In this document: positions 1-12,400 of the stretch, in pieces
How the letters are laid out: each line of letters opens with the position of its first letter
Position numbering within the stretch: the first letter of the stretch is position 1
From: Ovis canadensis
Lineage: Eukaryota; Chordata; Mammalia; Artiodactyla; Bovidae
Length of the DNA: 64,000 nucleotides
NCBI RefSeq assembly: GCF_042477335.2
Contig: NC_091263.1
Span: 65,466,501-65,530,500 of the forward strand
Reading direction: 5' to 3'
Notes under the pieces: generated by a model
The model's input: the letters and a program-made list of their open reading frames with translations, nothing else
Database searches by the model: none
What the model was told of the DNA's origin: nothing
Made by a program: the position numbers and the translations under genes

Positions 1-495
1 GAAATTGAGAAAGATGCTGTGATTCACTACAAAACAGCTGTCATTGAAGTGAAGGCAGCAAGCAGAACAGTAGATGACTGGAGTATTTCTGACTCCTGAA
101 GGAGTGGTATCTTTATTTCTAAGTCCTAAGAGAGCAAGGGAGCCTTTATAGACAACACAGCCAGCAGTTCATTTGAGACTCAGGGATGCCATTGATTCAC
201 TTCAGGTGGTGAGATTAGAAATCTGGCAGAACCAGCTGCCTTGAAGCAGCTGGGTTACTGGGTGAGGGATTGGTGCTTCAGAAAAGGCATGGAGGGACCA
301 GGCATTCCCATACAGGGCTGGGGCCTGCTACCCAGTTCTGCTCCACATCTCCTCAGGGCTCATCTTATGTACCCATTCTCTCATCTGAAACACTGTGGAA
401 CCTCACCACTGGCAGAAACCTGACTAGGGTCAGCAAGTTCACATTCACTGCTCGCCAGCGCCCCCTGCCGATAACCTCAAACACGAGACACTCAC

Positions 496-3400
496 CTGTC
501 TTGGCCACAGTTTCCAAAGAATCCAAAATAGACTGACTTCTGGAACTGAGATGTTCCTCAGACTCTTCCACTGATGTCTGTAACTAAGAAACCCCAAATT
601 AGGAAGTAATTCACAGACTGTTGCCTCATTTTACTAACTTGGCAAACTGTCACTTAATGATAAAAAAAGAGTAGTTAAAATACTGCTATTTTATATGAAC
701 AAAAACCAATTATTAAACTTCTTAAAATGTAAGATGTTCTAACACCTTGAAATGTGGTATACTTACCTTGTGAATGCTTTCTTTGATATGGGAAATTAAG
801 TTGTATAAAGTCTCACTAAAATAGAGAAAAAAAGAAAGTGAACCTTTGCAAAATATTTAAACAGTAGGTAACAAAATTGATTCCATGAACATAGCAGGAT
901 TCTACCAGTGCAGCATCAAAACAGTGGTTGATCAGAGCTGAAGACAACCCTGAGAAATCTTAGTGCCCAGATTAGAAAAGGGGAACACTGACTTTTTGTG
1001 ATCATTTCCAAAGTGAAACAAAACTTTATTCTGTGTTTTAAAATTTACTCTGTATGGATCTTAAATGAGGTTGGATTTTAGCAATTCAAGTGGTTTCTAT
1101 AGTAGAACACACCAGCTTTCATTTTTATGGCAACATGGCTTCAGAGGATAGTGACTTCCTATGGATAGTCAAAAATTCCTGGACATATGTTAGTCTAATG
1201 ACTATTATTTTGTCTGTAAGAATGGAGATAATTCTGGGAATGATATTGATTTTTAATGAAAAATAAATTATCATAATTATTCCTCATATATCCCACTTTT
1301 GAAAAAAATCAGACAAGGCTCATCATTAAAAGTTTTTACAGATTTTTGTTTCTTTATACAATGGATATATCAATTTTTGAACCCCAATAGAACAGCTCTT
1401 CATGCCACAGTCTTATGGATGCTCCATAAGACTGACTTTAAAAGAGGAATTTGATAGAACCATTTCAGAGTCCTACAAACCATACAGTTTGATGAATAAG
1501 ATTAAGACATGACCTGAAAACAATAAAAATCTAAAATGAAAATTTAGTGAACTAAGGATAAGAACAGAATGATATTAAATTATAAAAGCAGATAATAAGA
1601 ATAAGAAAAGGTACTTATAAATTAAAATAGCAGAAATTAAACAAATAGAATTAACCAGAAGATACCATATGGAAATGTAATAGAAAACAGAAAAAAGACA
1701 GATGAAAAACAAGTAAATATTAAAAAAAAAAAATTAGAGAATCAATGCAGGAGATTTAATGCTTGACCAAAATTGGAGATCCAGACAGTAAGAAGAGTGA
1801 AAATAGGAGGTTTCCCAAGGTATAATAAAAGAAAAATTCCCAGAACCGAAAGACACAAGTTTACAGGGCAAAAGGAATTCCTCCATGCCAAGGGCTTATG
1901 ATGAGCCACATCAAACATTGTGCTGTCAAATTTCAGAACTCTAAGGATAATGAGAAAGTCCTAAAAGTTTGCAGAAATTAAAAAAAGCAAGTGATATATA
2001 CAGGCTCAGGAATCTGCATGGCAGCAGGCCTCTTTAAAGCACCCAGAAATCTACAAGGTAGTGGAGCAATGCTTTAGAAATTTTGAACAAAAAGAACTAG
2101 TCTTGTACAATGACAGCTGTGCCAGTTGCTTGTAGTCATCATCTCTTCTGAGTGGTCAGGACTCAGTTTTTTAAATTAGTTCATTGAGGTATGATTAACA
2201 CACAAAAAGCTGTACATATTTAACATATACAAGTTTGGAGATAAGTATACAACCATGAAACCATCTCCACGATCTATGCCATAAATACATCTCCCACTTC
2301 AGAAAGTTTCCTTCTACCCTCTTTATTAGTGATAAGAATACTTAACAAAGATCCACCCTCTAAACAAATTTTAAAATATAGGAGTATTGTTAACTATAGA
2401 CACTATGCTGTATAAGTAGCTCTCTAGAATTTATTCATCTTGTATAAACTGAAGTTTTGTACCCTTTGAGTAATACTTCCTGTTTCCCCCACACCTTCCC
2501 CACCGACAACCACCATTCACCTCTCTGCTTCTATGAATTTGACTATTTCACACTCTTCGTATAAGTGGTAGCATATAATTAGTATTTTTCCTTCTATGTC
2601 TGGCTTATTTCATTTATCATGTCTTCCAGGTTCATTCATATTGTTACAAATGACAGGATTTCCTTTTTTTTTAAGGCTAAAGAATATTTCACTGTATGTA
2701 TATACCATTTTTTCTTTCCCATTTATCCATTGATAGATATTTAGGTTAGTTCCATTCTTGGCTATTTTAAATAATGCTATGATGAACATGAGAGTGCAGA
2801 TATCTCTTCAAGATCCTGATTTCAATTCCTTTGGATATATACTTAGAAGTGGAATTGCTGGATCATGTGGTAGTTCTGTTTTTAATGTTTTGTGAAGCCT
2901 CTATACTGTTTTCTAAAATGGCTGCACTAGGGAATTCCCTGGAGGTCCAGTGGTTAAGACTCTGAGCTTTCACTGCCGAGGGCGCAGGTTTGACCTCGAG
3001 GAACTGAGATCCCCCAAGCCTTATGATGTGGCAAAAAAATTAAAGTAGCTGCACCAGTTTTCACACCCATCAACAGTGTATATGGGTTCCCTTTTCTCTA
3101 TAAACTTGCCAACAGTTGTTATTAATTTTTTAAGTGATACTCATTCTAATAGGTGTGAGATGATATCTAATTGTGGTTTTGATTAGCATTCCCCTGATAA
3201 TTAGTGAAGCTGAGCATCTTTTCATATAACTGATGGCCATTTGAATGTCTTCTTCGGAGAACTGTCCATTCAATTCCTTTGCTCATCTTTTAATCAGGAT
3301 ATTTTGGGTTTATTTTGTTTGTTTTTGCAACTGGGTTGTAGGTATTCCTTTAATGTTTTATATTAACCCTTTATCAGATATATAGTTTGCAAGTATATTC

Positions 3401-6400
3401 TATCCCATAGGTTGCCTTTTCACTGTGTTGATGATTTCATTTGCTGTGCAGAAACTTTTTACCCTTATACAACATAAGTTTGAAATGCATAGGTCTACTT
3501 ATATGCTGATTTTTCATTCAATAAATAGAGTTGGCCCTTTACGTTCCAGGGTTTCACATCTTCAGATTCAGCCAAACATGGACAGAAATTTCCATCTTCA
3601 ATTGGTTAAATCTGTGCATTCAAAATTGAAGATATAGAGAGCCGACTATGGGACTTGAGGATCATTGGATTTTGGTATATGCAGGGACTCCTGAAACCAG
3701 TCTTCTGTGGATACTGAAGGATGCCTGTACTTGGATGTCATTTCATTTGTCTATTCTTGCTTTTGTTACCTATGTAATATCCAAGACATCATTGCCAAGG
3801 CCAATGTCAAGAATGTTTTTCCCTATGTTTTCTTCTAGGTGTTCTATGGTTTCAAGTCTCACATTTACGTCTTTAATCCATTTTGAGTTGATATTTGTGA
3901 ATGGTATAAGATAAAGATCCTTTTCCATTGTTTTGCATAGGGATTCAGTTTTCCCAACATCATTTGTTGAACGATTATCATTACCTCACTGTATATTCTT
4001 GGCATTTCTCATATGTATTAAACATTTAAAACCTAACCCTCTAAATGATCCACCGAAATGATTTTATAGATGAAACAGAAATATAACCATTCAATATTAT
4101 TAAATTAAAAAACAGATTGAAAATAATCCATAGGAAACAATTCCATTTTTATTTTTGAAAGTATACAAAAATAGAGCAGAGTTATATAAAACAGTGTTAA
4201 TGGTGGTTCACAGAGTAAGCTGATTCAGAGGCAGACTTGAGAATCTGACAGACCCAAGATCTCTGCCCAAAACTCCTACTCAGTTTAGATGTGCTCCCTT
4301 GGATGGAGTTTTTCCTCACGCCCCCAGTCAGAACTGGAAGCCTGTCCTCAGGGCTCCCAAAGCATTTGGATGAAACCTCTACTACAGCATTTACAAATTT
4401 GTACTTAGAGTGAAAAGTCTAGATTCTTTATTTTAGGTTGTTCTCCATCTGATCCTCTTTACTGTTTGAGGAGTTCCTCAGATTAGGGATCTTGGGAAGA
4501 AGCATAGTCCCTTTCCTCCTCTTGAGGCTGAGAGTGCCAGGGCTTGCTTTCTGAGCTTTTCCTGAACTTGGGCTCTCCCTTCACATACATCTTGTCAGAA
4601 TGGGAGTCAGGATAAAAATACTGTGACGTCTTTCTCTGGTGGCTGTGGCTATCGTAGTAGAAAGATGGAGCTCCATGGGACTGATGAAAGGGGACTACAC
4701 TGACAGCAGTGGAGGGAAGGGTCTAGTGCATTCTGGGCAAAGGCTAGTAGGCAGCAGAATCTGCACGGGACTGATTTTGAGACTTTGTTTGGAAAGTTGT
4801 CCATGGTAGGTAGTTGTTGGCAATTGTATGACTATGGCAGAAACTTAAATTGGCCTCATTTTCTTCCTTGCAAACTGGATTCCTAATCTTCACCTGCCAC
4901 GCCCTGACAACCTAGGTAGATGACATTCCATCCTCGGGAATTCCTTGGCAATCCAGTGGTTACGACTCCATGCCTTCAGTGCCGTTGGCCCAAGTTCAGT
5001 CCCTGGTTGAGGAGCTAAGATCTTGCAAGCCACATGTCATGACCAAGAAAAACAAAATCCTAAAGGGAACAGAAAATACTCTTCTTCCTTCGTTCATCCA
5101 TCAACTGTCTGGAAATCTGATATAAAAGCTCCAAGCACTGTGAGGACTGAGAAGAATCATACTTTAGGGAGCTACTAGATTCACACTGCTAGAAGGAGCC
5201 CTGGACCACACACTTCAGGATGATTTTTGCATTAAAGAAAAATAAGCATCTTTTAAATACTTCTATTATTATTACAAGAATGAGAGTACATATGTCAGTG
5301 CAGTTGAACATAATCCTAATAAAATGAACCACTTAATATCTTTCAATAATGTTTAACACTTTACAAAATTTAAATTAACATAGGAAATTTGTATATGTAT
5401 GTGTACACAGTCCTGTGAGTTTTATCACAAATTTAGGATTCATGTTAACAACCACCACAACCAGGATATGAGACAGTATCCCCCAAACAAATCCTTCAGG
5501 CTGTCTCATTGTGGTAAAGACCAGCCCACACCCCTAATCCCTGGTAATCAATCACTGACCTAATACCCATCCCTATAGTTCTGCTTTTCTCAGAATGTCA
5601 TATAAATTGAATCATATAGTATATAGTCTTTGGACTGGCTTCTTTCAGCATAGTGCCTTTGAAAGACTCTTGAGAGCACCTTGGACTTCTAGGAGATCAA
5701 AGCAGCCAATCCTCAAGGAAATCAGTCCTGAATATTCATTGGAAGGACTGATGCTGCAGCTGAAGCTCCAACACTTTGGCCATGTGATACGAAGAACTGA
5801 CTCCTTAGAAAAGACCTTCATGCTGGGAAAGATTGAAGGCGGGAGGAGAAGGGGATGACAAAGGTTGAGATGGTCGGATGGCGTCTCCGACTCAATGGAC
5901 ATGAGTTTGAGCAAGCTCCGGGAGTTGGTGATAGACAGGGAAGCCTGGTGTGCTGCAGTCCATGCGGTCACAAAGAGTTGGACACGACTGAGCAACTGAG
6001 CTGAACTGAACTGAGTGCCTTTAAGGTTCATCTATGTTGTTGTATAGCAATAGTTTACTCCTTTTCATTGTTGAGTAGTGTTCCATTGTATGGACGTACC
6101 ATAGTTTATCCATTCATACATTGAAGGACATTTGGGTTGTGCCCAGTTCTTGGTGATTATGAACAAGGCTACAATAAACTTTATTGTATAGACTTTTATG
6201 AAAACATAAATTTTCATTTATCTAGGAGTAGAACTGCAGAGGCAGATAGTAAATTGTTTAATTTTATAAGAAACTGACAAACTTTTCCAAAGGGGCTGTA
6301 TCATTTTGCATATCCACCAGCAAGATTTCCATTTGGTCTATATTCTTGCCCAGCATTGTCAATTTTTGTCTGTTTTATTTTTAGTCACATTAATATATGA

Positions 6401-9400
6401 GTAGTAATATCATCTCATAATATCTCTTGAGAGTCCCTTGGACTGAAAGGAGATCCAACCAGTCCATTCTAAAGGAGATCACCCCTGGGTGTTCTTTGGA
6501 AGGAATGATGCTAAAGCTGAAATTCCAGTACTTTGGCCACCTCATGCAAAGAGTTGACTCATTGGAAAAGACTCTGATGCTGGGAGGGATTGGGGGCAGG
6601 AGGAAAAGGGGACGACAGAGGATGAGATGGCTGGATGGCATCACGGACTCGATGGACGTGGGTCTGAGTGAACTCCGGGAGTTGGTGATGGACAGGGAGG
6701 CCTGGCGTGCTGCGATTCATGGGGTCGCAAAGAGTCGGACACGACTGAGCAACTGAACTGAATATCATCTGCTCATATTAGTAATATCATTGTGATTTTA
6801 ATTTGTATTTTCAAAATAGCTAATGGTGTTGAGAAATTTTTCGTGTATTTGCCATCCATATGTTTTATTTGATGAAGTGTCTGCTAAAATTTTTTTCCCA
6901 TTTTTTTTATTCAGTTGCTTGTTTCTTACTGTTGAGTTTTAAGTGTTCTTGATATATTCTGGATACAAGTCCTTTGTTGAAAATGTGGTTTGCAAATATT
7001 TTTTCCAGTCTGTAGCTTGTCTTTTCATTTTCTTAACAGTGTCTGTCACAGAGCAAACATCTTACATTTTGGTTAAAAACAAAACCCCAGAAATCTTAAG
7101 GCTAGGCTATCATACTTCAAATTCAAGTTCCCTTCCTCAATCTACCTGCTACTGTTTATTTTTCAGAGTCCTCAGATGCTACATGCACACATCAGGGCTT
7201 GGTTGCATTCAGTGGGAGCAATAGGATGTTGTATGCTTATTCTATCTTACTCAGAACCAGAAGCCATTCCAATACCCTCTTAATAAATTCCTTTTTCATT
7301 TAAATAGTTACTTCTGTTGCTCATTAACTATTAACTCTGGCTCACTTGTTAATTTATCCATCACATACCTGTTTCCTTAACAAGACTGAGAACTTCAAAG
7401 ACAGGTACCATTATTCCTCCCCTTGGGATCCCCAGTGTGCCCTATTGAGCCTAGCATAGCATTTATTGAGTGAGTGAATGAACAAGTTTCACTGTGGTGA
7501 TCCCCAATCTTGAAAGAATATGGCCCATTTTATAATTTCCTTGTGGTCATTAGGTTATTCATTAGTTATGAGACTTATCTGTTTTCTCAAACATGACTGA
7601 TTAAAAAATAATAATCTGGGTAATGAACATCCCATTGTCTGGTATGCCCAGCATCCACCTCTAATGGAGAATTGTTTCTTTTTGTATCCAATAAGTGATT
7701 ATGATGAGAACTTCAAGTCATACCCCCATCTTCACTCACCGCTCAATAACCAAATAAACAAATCCATCAGAAGCTTTCACTAGGATTTTCAAATTGTAAC
7801 TAAGGCGTGAGAGTCTATTTTTCTGTGTTAGTAGGAAGCTGGTCTCTAGTAGGAGAGAATGAAGCATAGATGGGGAGGGAAGCACAGAAAAGAGACAGAT
7901 TCTGATTTCATTTCATTCTCTGTCCTTCCCAGATTGTTGTTAAGAGGGCTAATATATCCTCCTTTTTATCCAGGCTAGTTTATTTCCTATCAAAAGAGTT
8001 ATAACAAATGCAATGTGAATGAGTAAGGCTTCTTTTGAGATTTTTTTTTAACCTCATATACTCTTTCTACTCATTTGGGAAAACATGTACTTTCAAAACA
8101 CAATATGTAAATACATGTTTTATTGATTAGTAGCATCTCTTATGTTAACTCTGTACCATGCCTTATCACTTTCCTGCTTCCAGATTTACAATGGTATACT
8201 TTCTCTCTCTCATTTAAACATTTGTCACTCTTCATCACATTTCTGACAAGCACTTATTGACAGAAAACAGCAATCTAAAATGGGATTTGTTTTTGCCAGA
8301 ATTTATGAAAATTATGATTTTTGCTTAGCGTTTAAATCAATATCATAAACTAGAAATTTTTTTAATGGAAGAGAGGATCTTCAGTGTCCTTATCTATTCT
8401 TTCTGTATAAGTACTATAGTTTTTTGCCATTTTGTAAATAATTGTTAACAGAAACTCATTTCTGGGAATTCCTTGGTGGTCCAGTGGTTACATCTCCACG
8501 CTCTCAATGTGGAGGGCCTCGATTCAATCCCTGGTCTGGGAATTAACATCCCACAAGTCATGCAGCTGAACAAAAAGGAAAAGAAAATAAATAAACTCAT
8601 TTCACTACAAAAAAAGCAAAGGAAATGAAAAGTGAAATAAAGATATGAAGGAAGGGAGGGAAAGAGAGAGGGAAGAAGGAAATATCAAGAACTCAATATT
8701 TCCAAAAGTTTTTTTAGTGACAGAAATTATGATCAAACAAAATAATATAATCCAAAAGCCCAGAGAACAAAAAGCTTAAGACTAATTTATTTGAAGCAGT
8801 AAGATGAGAGGGGCCTGCTCATGTGTAGTACTGTACCATCGTTATGAATCCTAGAGCCTAGATTCCTAGAGGAAAGAAATCTGTCAACATTTGGGAAGTG
8901 TTTACTTACCAGCAGAATCAAACACTTCAAATAGAGTATTTTGCTTTTATCACTAAAGGAATATAGGTATACAGTGGAGAATATACCTAATCTTTTAAAG
9001 AATTCCTAATCTAGAATTCTTTAAGAAATTCTGGCTCCTAATGCAGTTGACACAGAGATATGAGTTTTCCCTGGATCGGGAAGATCCCCTGGAGAAGGAA
9101 ATGGCAACCCACTCCAGTAATCTTGTCTGGAAAATCCCATGGACAGAGGAACCTGGTGGGCTACAGTCTGTGGGAACACAAAGAGTCAGACACGACTGAG
9201 CAACTAAACAACAACAAAAACAACATGGAAGTATTAGTGGTGATGCTACATGACACATCTTTACTGTTACAGAAAGAATAGAGTATGTTTCTGCTTGGGT
9301 GTTACAACCTCTATGATAACTAAGGATGTCCTCATAATAACTTACTATGGAGAAATGAACAAGTTAATCTCCTCAGTGACTGTAACGTATTTATTTACAA

Positions 9401-12400
9401 ATTAATGTAGTAGTCCTAAATGTGCTTATATATATATTATATATATATAAAGCAAATAAGAATATGTGTAAAGTGTAGGCTATATCTTTAAAAACACCAA
9501 CATTTCAAAGTGAGAAAATCAGCCTGAACTATGATTTAATAATTCATGTGCTATATTCTTGACCCTGAAACAAATGTTAACTAACTTCCTAAGTCTGATG
9601 ATCTGAAGAAAAAGGACAGAATTTTAGGCAGAATAAACCTAACATTACTTGAATATTACATTTCTCTAAGAAGTCCTTTAGCTTAATATTCAGAGACACC
9701 AAAACTGTGGCAGCCTAAGAAAGCAAATAAAGAGTAATTACTAGACGGGCTGTAAAAGTAAGAATACTATCATGCTGACACTGAATTATTCAACTACTGA
9801 CATTCCATTTGCTATTTCACTCAGAAAAGAGAAGCTGTCTCATCCACTTGAAAGGTTTTTGTGTACCTGTCACATTTGTCTTTTGCACTTTTCTTTTTCT
9901 CCTCAAACTGTTCCAAGAGGCCTTTTGGTTTTCCAAGAGACAAAGGAAGAGGAAACAAGCCTCCATCTTTTGTATCTCCTCCAAGCAGCTGGGGTTTTGT
10001 TTGGTACTTTGTGAAAATACTAGGTTCACTCTGTTCAGTGGAAAAGAAAAACATCATAGCATTTCACACATAAAAATATTTATAGAATTAACTATTTTCT
10101 ATACAAAGCAGAATTACACTTAAGTGCAAACTATAATACTAAAATCTAATGCAGCTTGTAGTATTTCCTTTTTATTTCATATGTACCAGAAAATTATATT
10201 AAAGAAAAGCAACTCTTTTTACTAGTATAATTTCTGCCTTACCAGCTCAGAGATATTTAAAATGTTAGCTAAAATGGCCTAAAATCAATTGTATAAGTTT
10301 AAAGGGAACAACAGAAAATTATGCTGTGTTGAGATAATGTGTTAAAGTTTTTATATTAATAAGTTTAACTCAAGTTGTTGTTGCTCAGTTGCTGATGAAC
10401 TAGACTTACTGATAAGTTTGACATATAATGTAAATGGCCATTTCCTGCATTCCAAAGCAAAACTTACTCTGAAACTTTCAGGTAGTACATTTACTCCTTC
10501 ATATCACTGGGTACCAATTTTTGTACTAAAATACTTATCTCAGAGCATACTTTACTAAGTTACAGGAGTGACCTATTCTTATTAAGTCTATCTGATGCAG
10601 TTAAGTCTGTGTATAAAGTTAAATCTGGTTCTAGACCAAAATAAATAAATTGAAAAAAAATATTTCTGACTCACAAAAGAAAACAAGCTGATCTCCAAAA
10701 AACCAAGAGATTTTCGGGCTTCCCTTGTGGCTCAGCTGATAAAGAATCCACCTGCAATGCAGGAGACCTGGGTTTGATCCCTAGGTTGGGAAGATCCCCT
10801 GGAGAAGGGGATGGCTACCCACTCCAGTATTCTAGCCTGGAGAATTCCATGAACTGTATAGTCCATGGTGTTGCAAAGAGTCGGACACAACTGAGTGACT
10901 TTTACTTTCACATTTTCTGGCCCTTATTCATCAACTTAGCCCTCAGTATCCTCATCTCCTTCTTCAAGGAGTTAATGACTAAATCCACAAAGCATCTGAT
11001 GTTTCTTAGGAAAAAAAAGTCCATATAGAATAATATTTATATTACTTTGTCCCTATTTTTCTAAAGTTCTTTTTTATTACTGAATATCCACAAACAATAA
11101 TATGACAAGCCTTAGAAAATGTCATGTAATATTTGGCACTCCCTAGGAGTGGTCAAAGCACTGGAAATGTTCTGTGTTGCTTTAGTAATAGAAGAAAATG
11201 CAAATATAAATGTTGTCCATTTCAGACTACCAAGTCAAATGAATCACCAATCAAACACAAATCTATTTAGGGCAGTGATCCTTAGAGGTGTACAATTCTA
11301 AAATATAATCCAGCAGAATAAGTCATCTTTACAGTTTATCTCCATAATGACTGTGAAACATGTGCAGAGAAATTCTGGAATTCAAACTCACATCCAGAGA
11401 ATTCTGTTGTGACTGTTTTGGATGTCTCAAGTGGACTTCAGAGTCCAAGGCCGTTGACAGAGTCTGTGAACTTTCTGGACAGAACTGGGATCCAAAAAGG
11501 AACTGGGAATCGCTGAGACTGGAGTAATCAGTCTGATTGTTATTCAAGTTAGATGACTTAGTGGCCCTGAAATTAAGCAAGAAGATAAAAGTATATCAAG
11601 TAGACAAACAATCCTGAACAAATGAAAACCATAACTCCAAATTATTTCAGAATATTCTGGGCAGAATGCTAGCTTTTTTTGACTTCCTAGTCCCCTGCAC
11701 ACTGCCAGTACTACCTGTAAAGAAAGAAGGAAATTTTGAATGCCAGACATTTTGATTACAACAACCTAGGAACAATCAGATGGAAATTCAGACATTAAGG
11801 GCTAACACCATTATTTCTTGTACAACAAGATTATGGGCTTTAACACCATTTTGAAGATCAAAGGTCATAAAATCTTTAGGGATTAAGAGAACATTTTAAA
11901 AGGTTGAACTTGTTTATCAGTAAGGGAACAGATTAGAAATAAAATACAGCTTATGCATATAACTGCTTCAGTAGTCAGAATTAATAAACTAGATTTACAT
12001 ATAACTACATGGATAAGTCTCAGAAACATAATTTTGAGTGAAGAAAAATAAAAATATAGTGAACTCTCTCATGTATTAACATAATTTATAAGCCTACATC
12101 ATACATATCAAACAAGTATGTAATTGAGTATGTAGAAAATTAACGGGAAGGATACACATTAACTCCCCTAGAATGTGTGTCTGTAGGGAAGGAAAGGAGC
12201 AGGACTGGAGGGAGAGAAGACGCTATAATACACAACCACAATATAGACCTAGATATGGACTGAATGTGTGTGTCCTCCCAAAATTTATGTTGGAACCCTA
12301 ATCTCTATTTTGATGAGTTTTGGAAATAGGGCCTTTAGGAAGTAATTAGGATTAGATGAAGTAAGGAGGATGGGACCCTCCTGATGAGATTAGTGTCCTG

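Larger units (their letters stand above)
2170..4015 (-). mobile_element. L1 fragment (old mammalian L1, 3' part)
   Basis: The plus strand reads as the antisense of an old L1 3' region: the phrases around 2770-2800 (ATAATGCTATGATGAACAT) and 3160-3230 (GTGTGAGATGATATCT, then TTAGTGAAGCTGAGCATCTT) are typical of L1M elements. It is broken by a tRNA-type SINE at 2930-3046 and by a Tigger-like element at 3529-3730. Short ORFs inside are remnants. Confidence 0.75.
5390..7065 (-). mobile_element. Second antisense L1 fragment, split by two BovB copies
   Basis: Plus-strand text such as CATTGTATGGACGTACCATA and GAACAAGGCTACAATAAACT is the antisense of an L1 3' end. Removing the BovB insertions at 5661-6013 and 6416-6760 rejoins the L1 text. 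No intact ORF remains. Confidence 0.7.
816..9866. other. Large IHO1 intron, mostly transposon-derived
   Basis: This 9-kb intron between coding exons 3 and 4 of IHO1 holds antisense L1 sequence (about 2170-4015 and 5390-7065), a Tigger-like DNA element, two BovB copies and four ruminant SINEs, listed separately. The stretches 816-2165, 4016-4935, 7070-8460 and 9220-9866 are AT-rich with no gene or regulatory element that I can support. A short (AT)n run lies at about 9428-9450. Confidence 0.7.

Noticed and set aside
6427-6756. 109-codon ORF (and similar ORFs at 15562-15894 and 48010-48201)
   Set aside because: These are the C-terminal tail of the BovB reverse transcriptase in truncated LINE copies, not cellular genes.
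10714-10790. tRNA-like A/B-box sequence, repeated in many places
   Set aside because: These are tRNA-Glu-derived SINE heads continuous with Bov-A bodies or A-rich tails, not functional tRNA genes.
11705-11750. Alternative IHO1 first exon starting at the minus-strand ATG at 11750
   Set aside because: Its donor would leave the wrong phase for the next exon, while the exon at 14258-14313 matches the known N-terminus and phase exactly.
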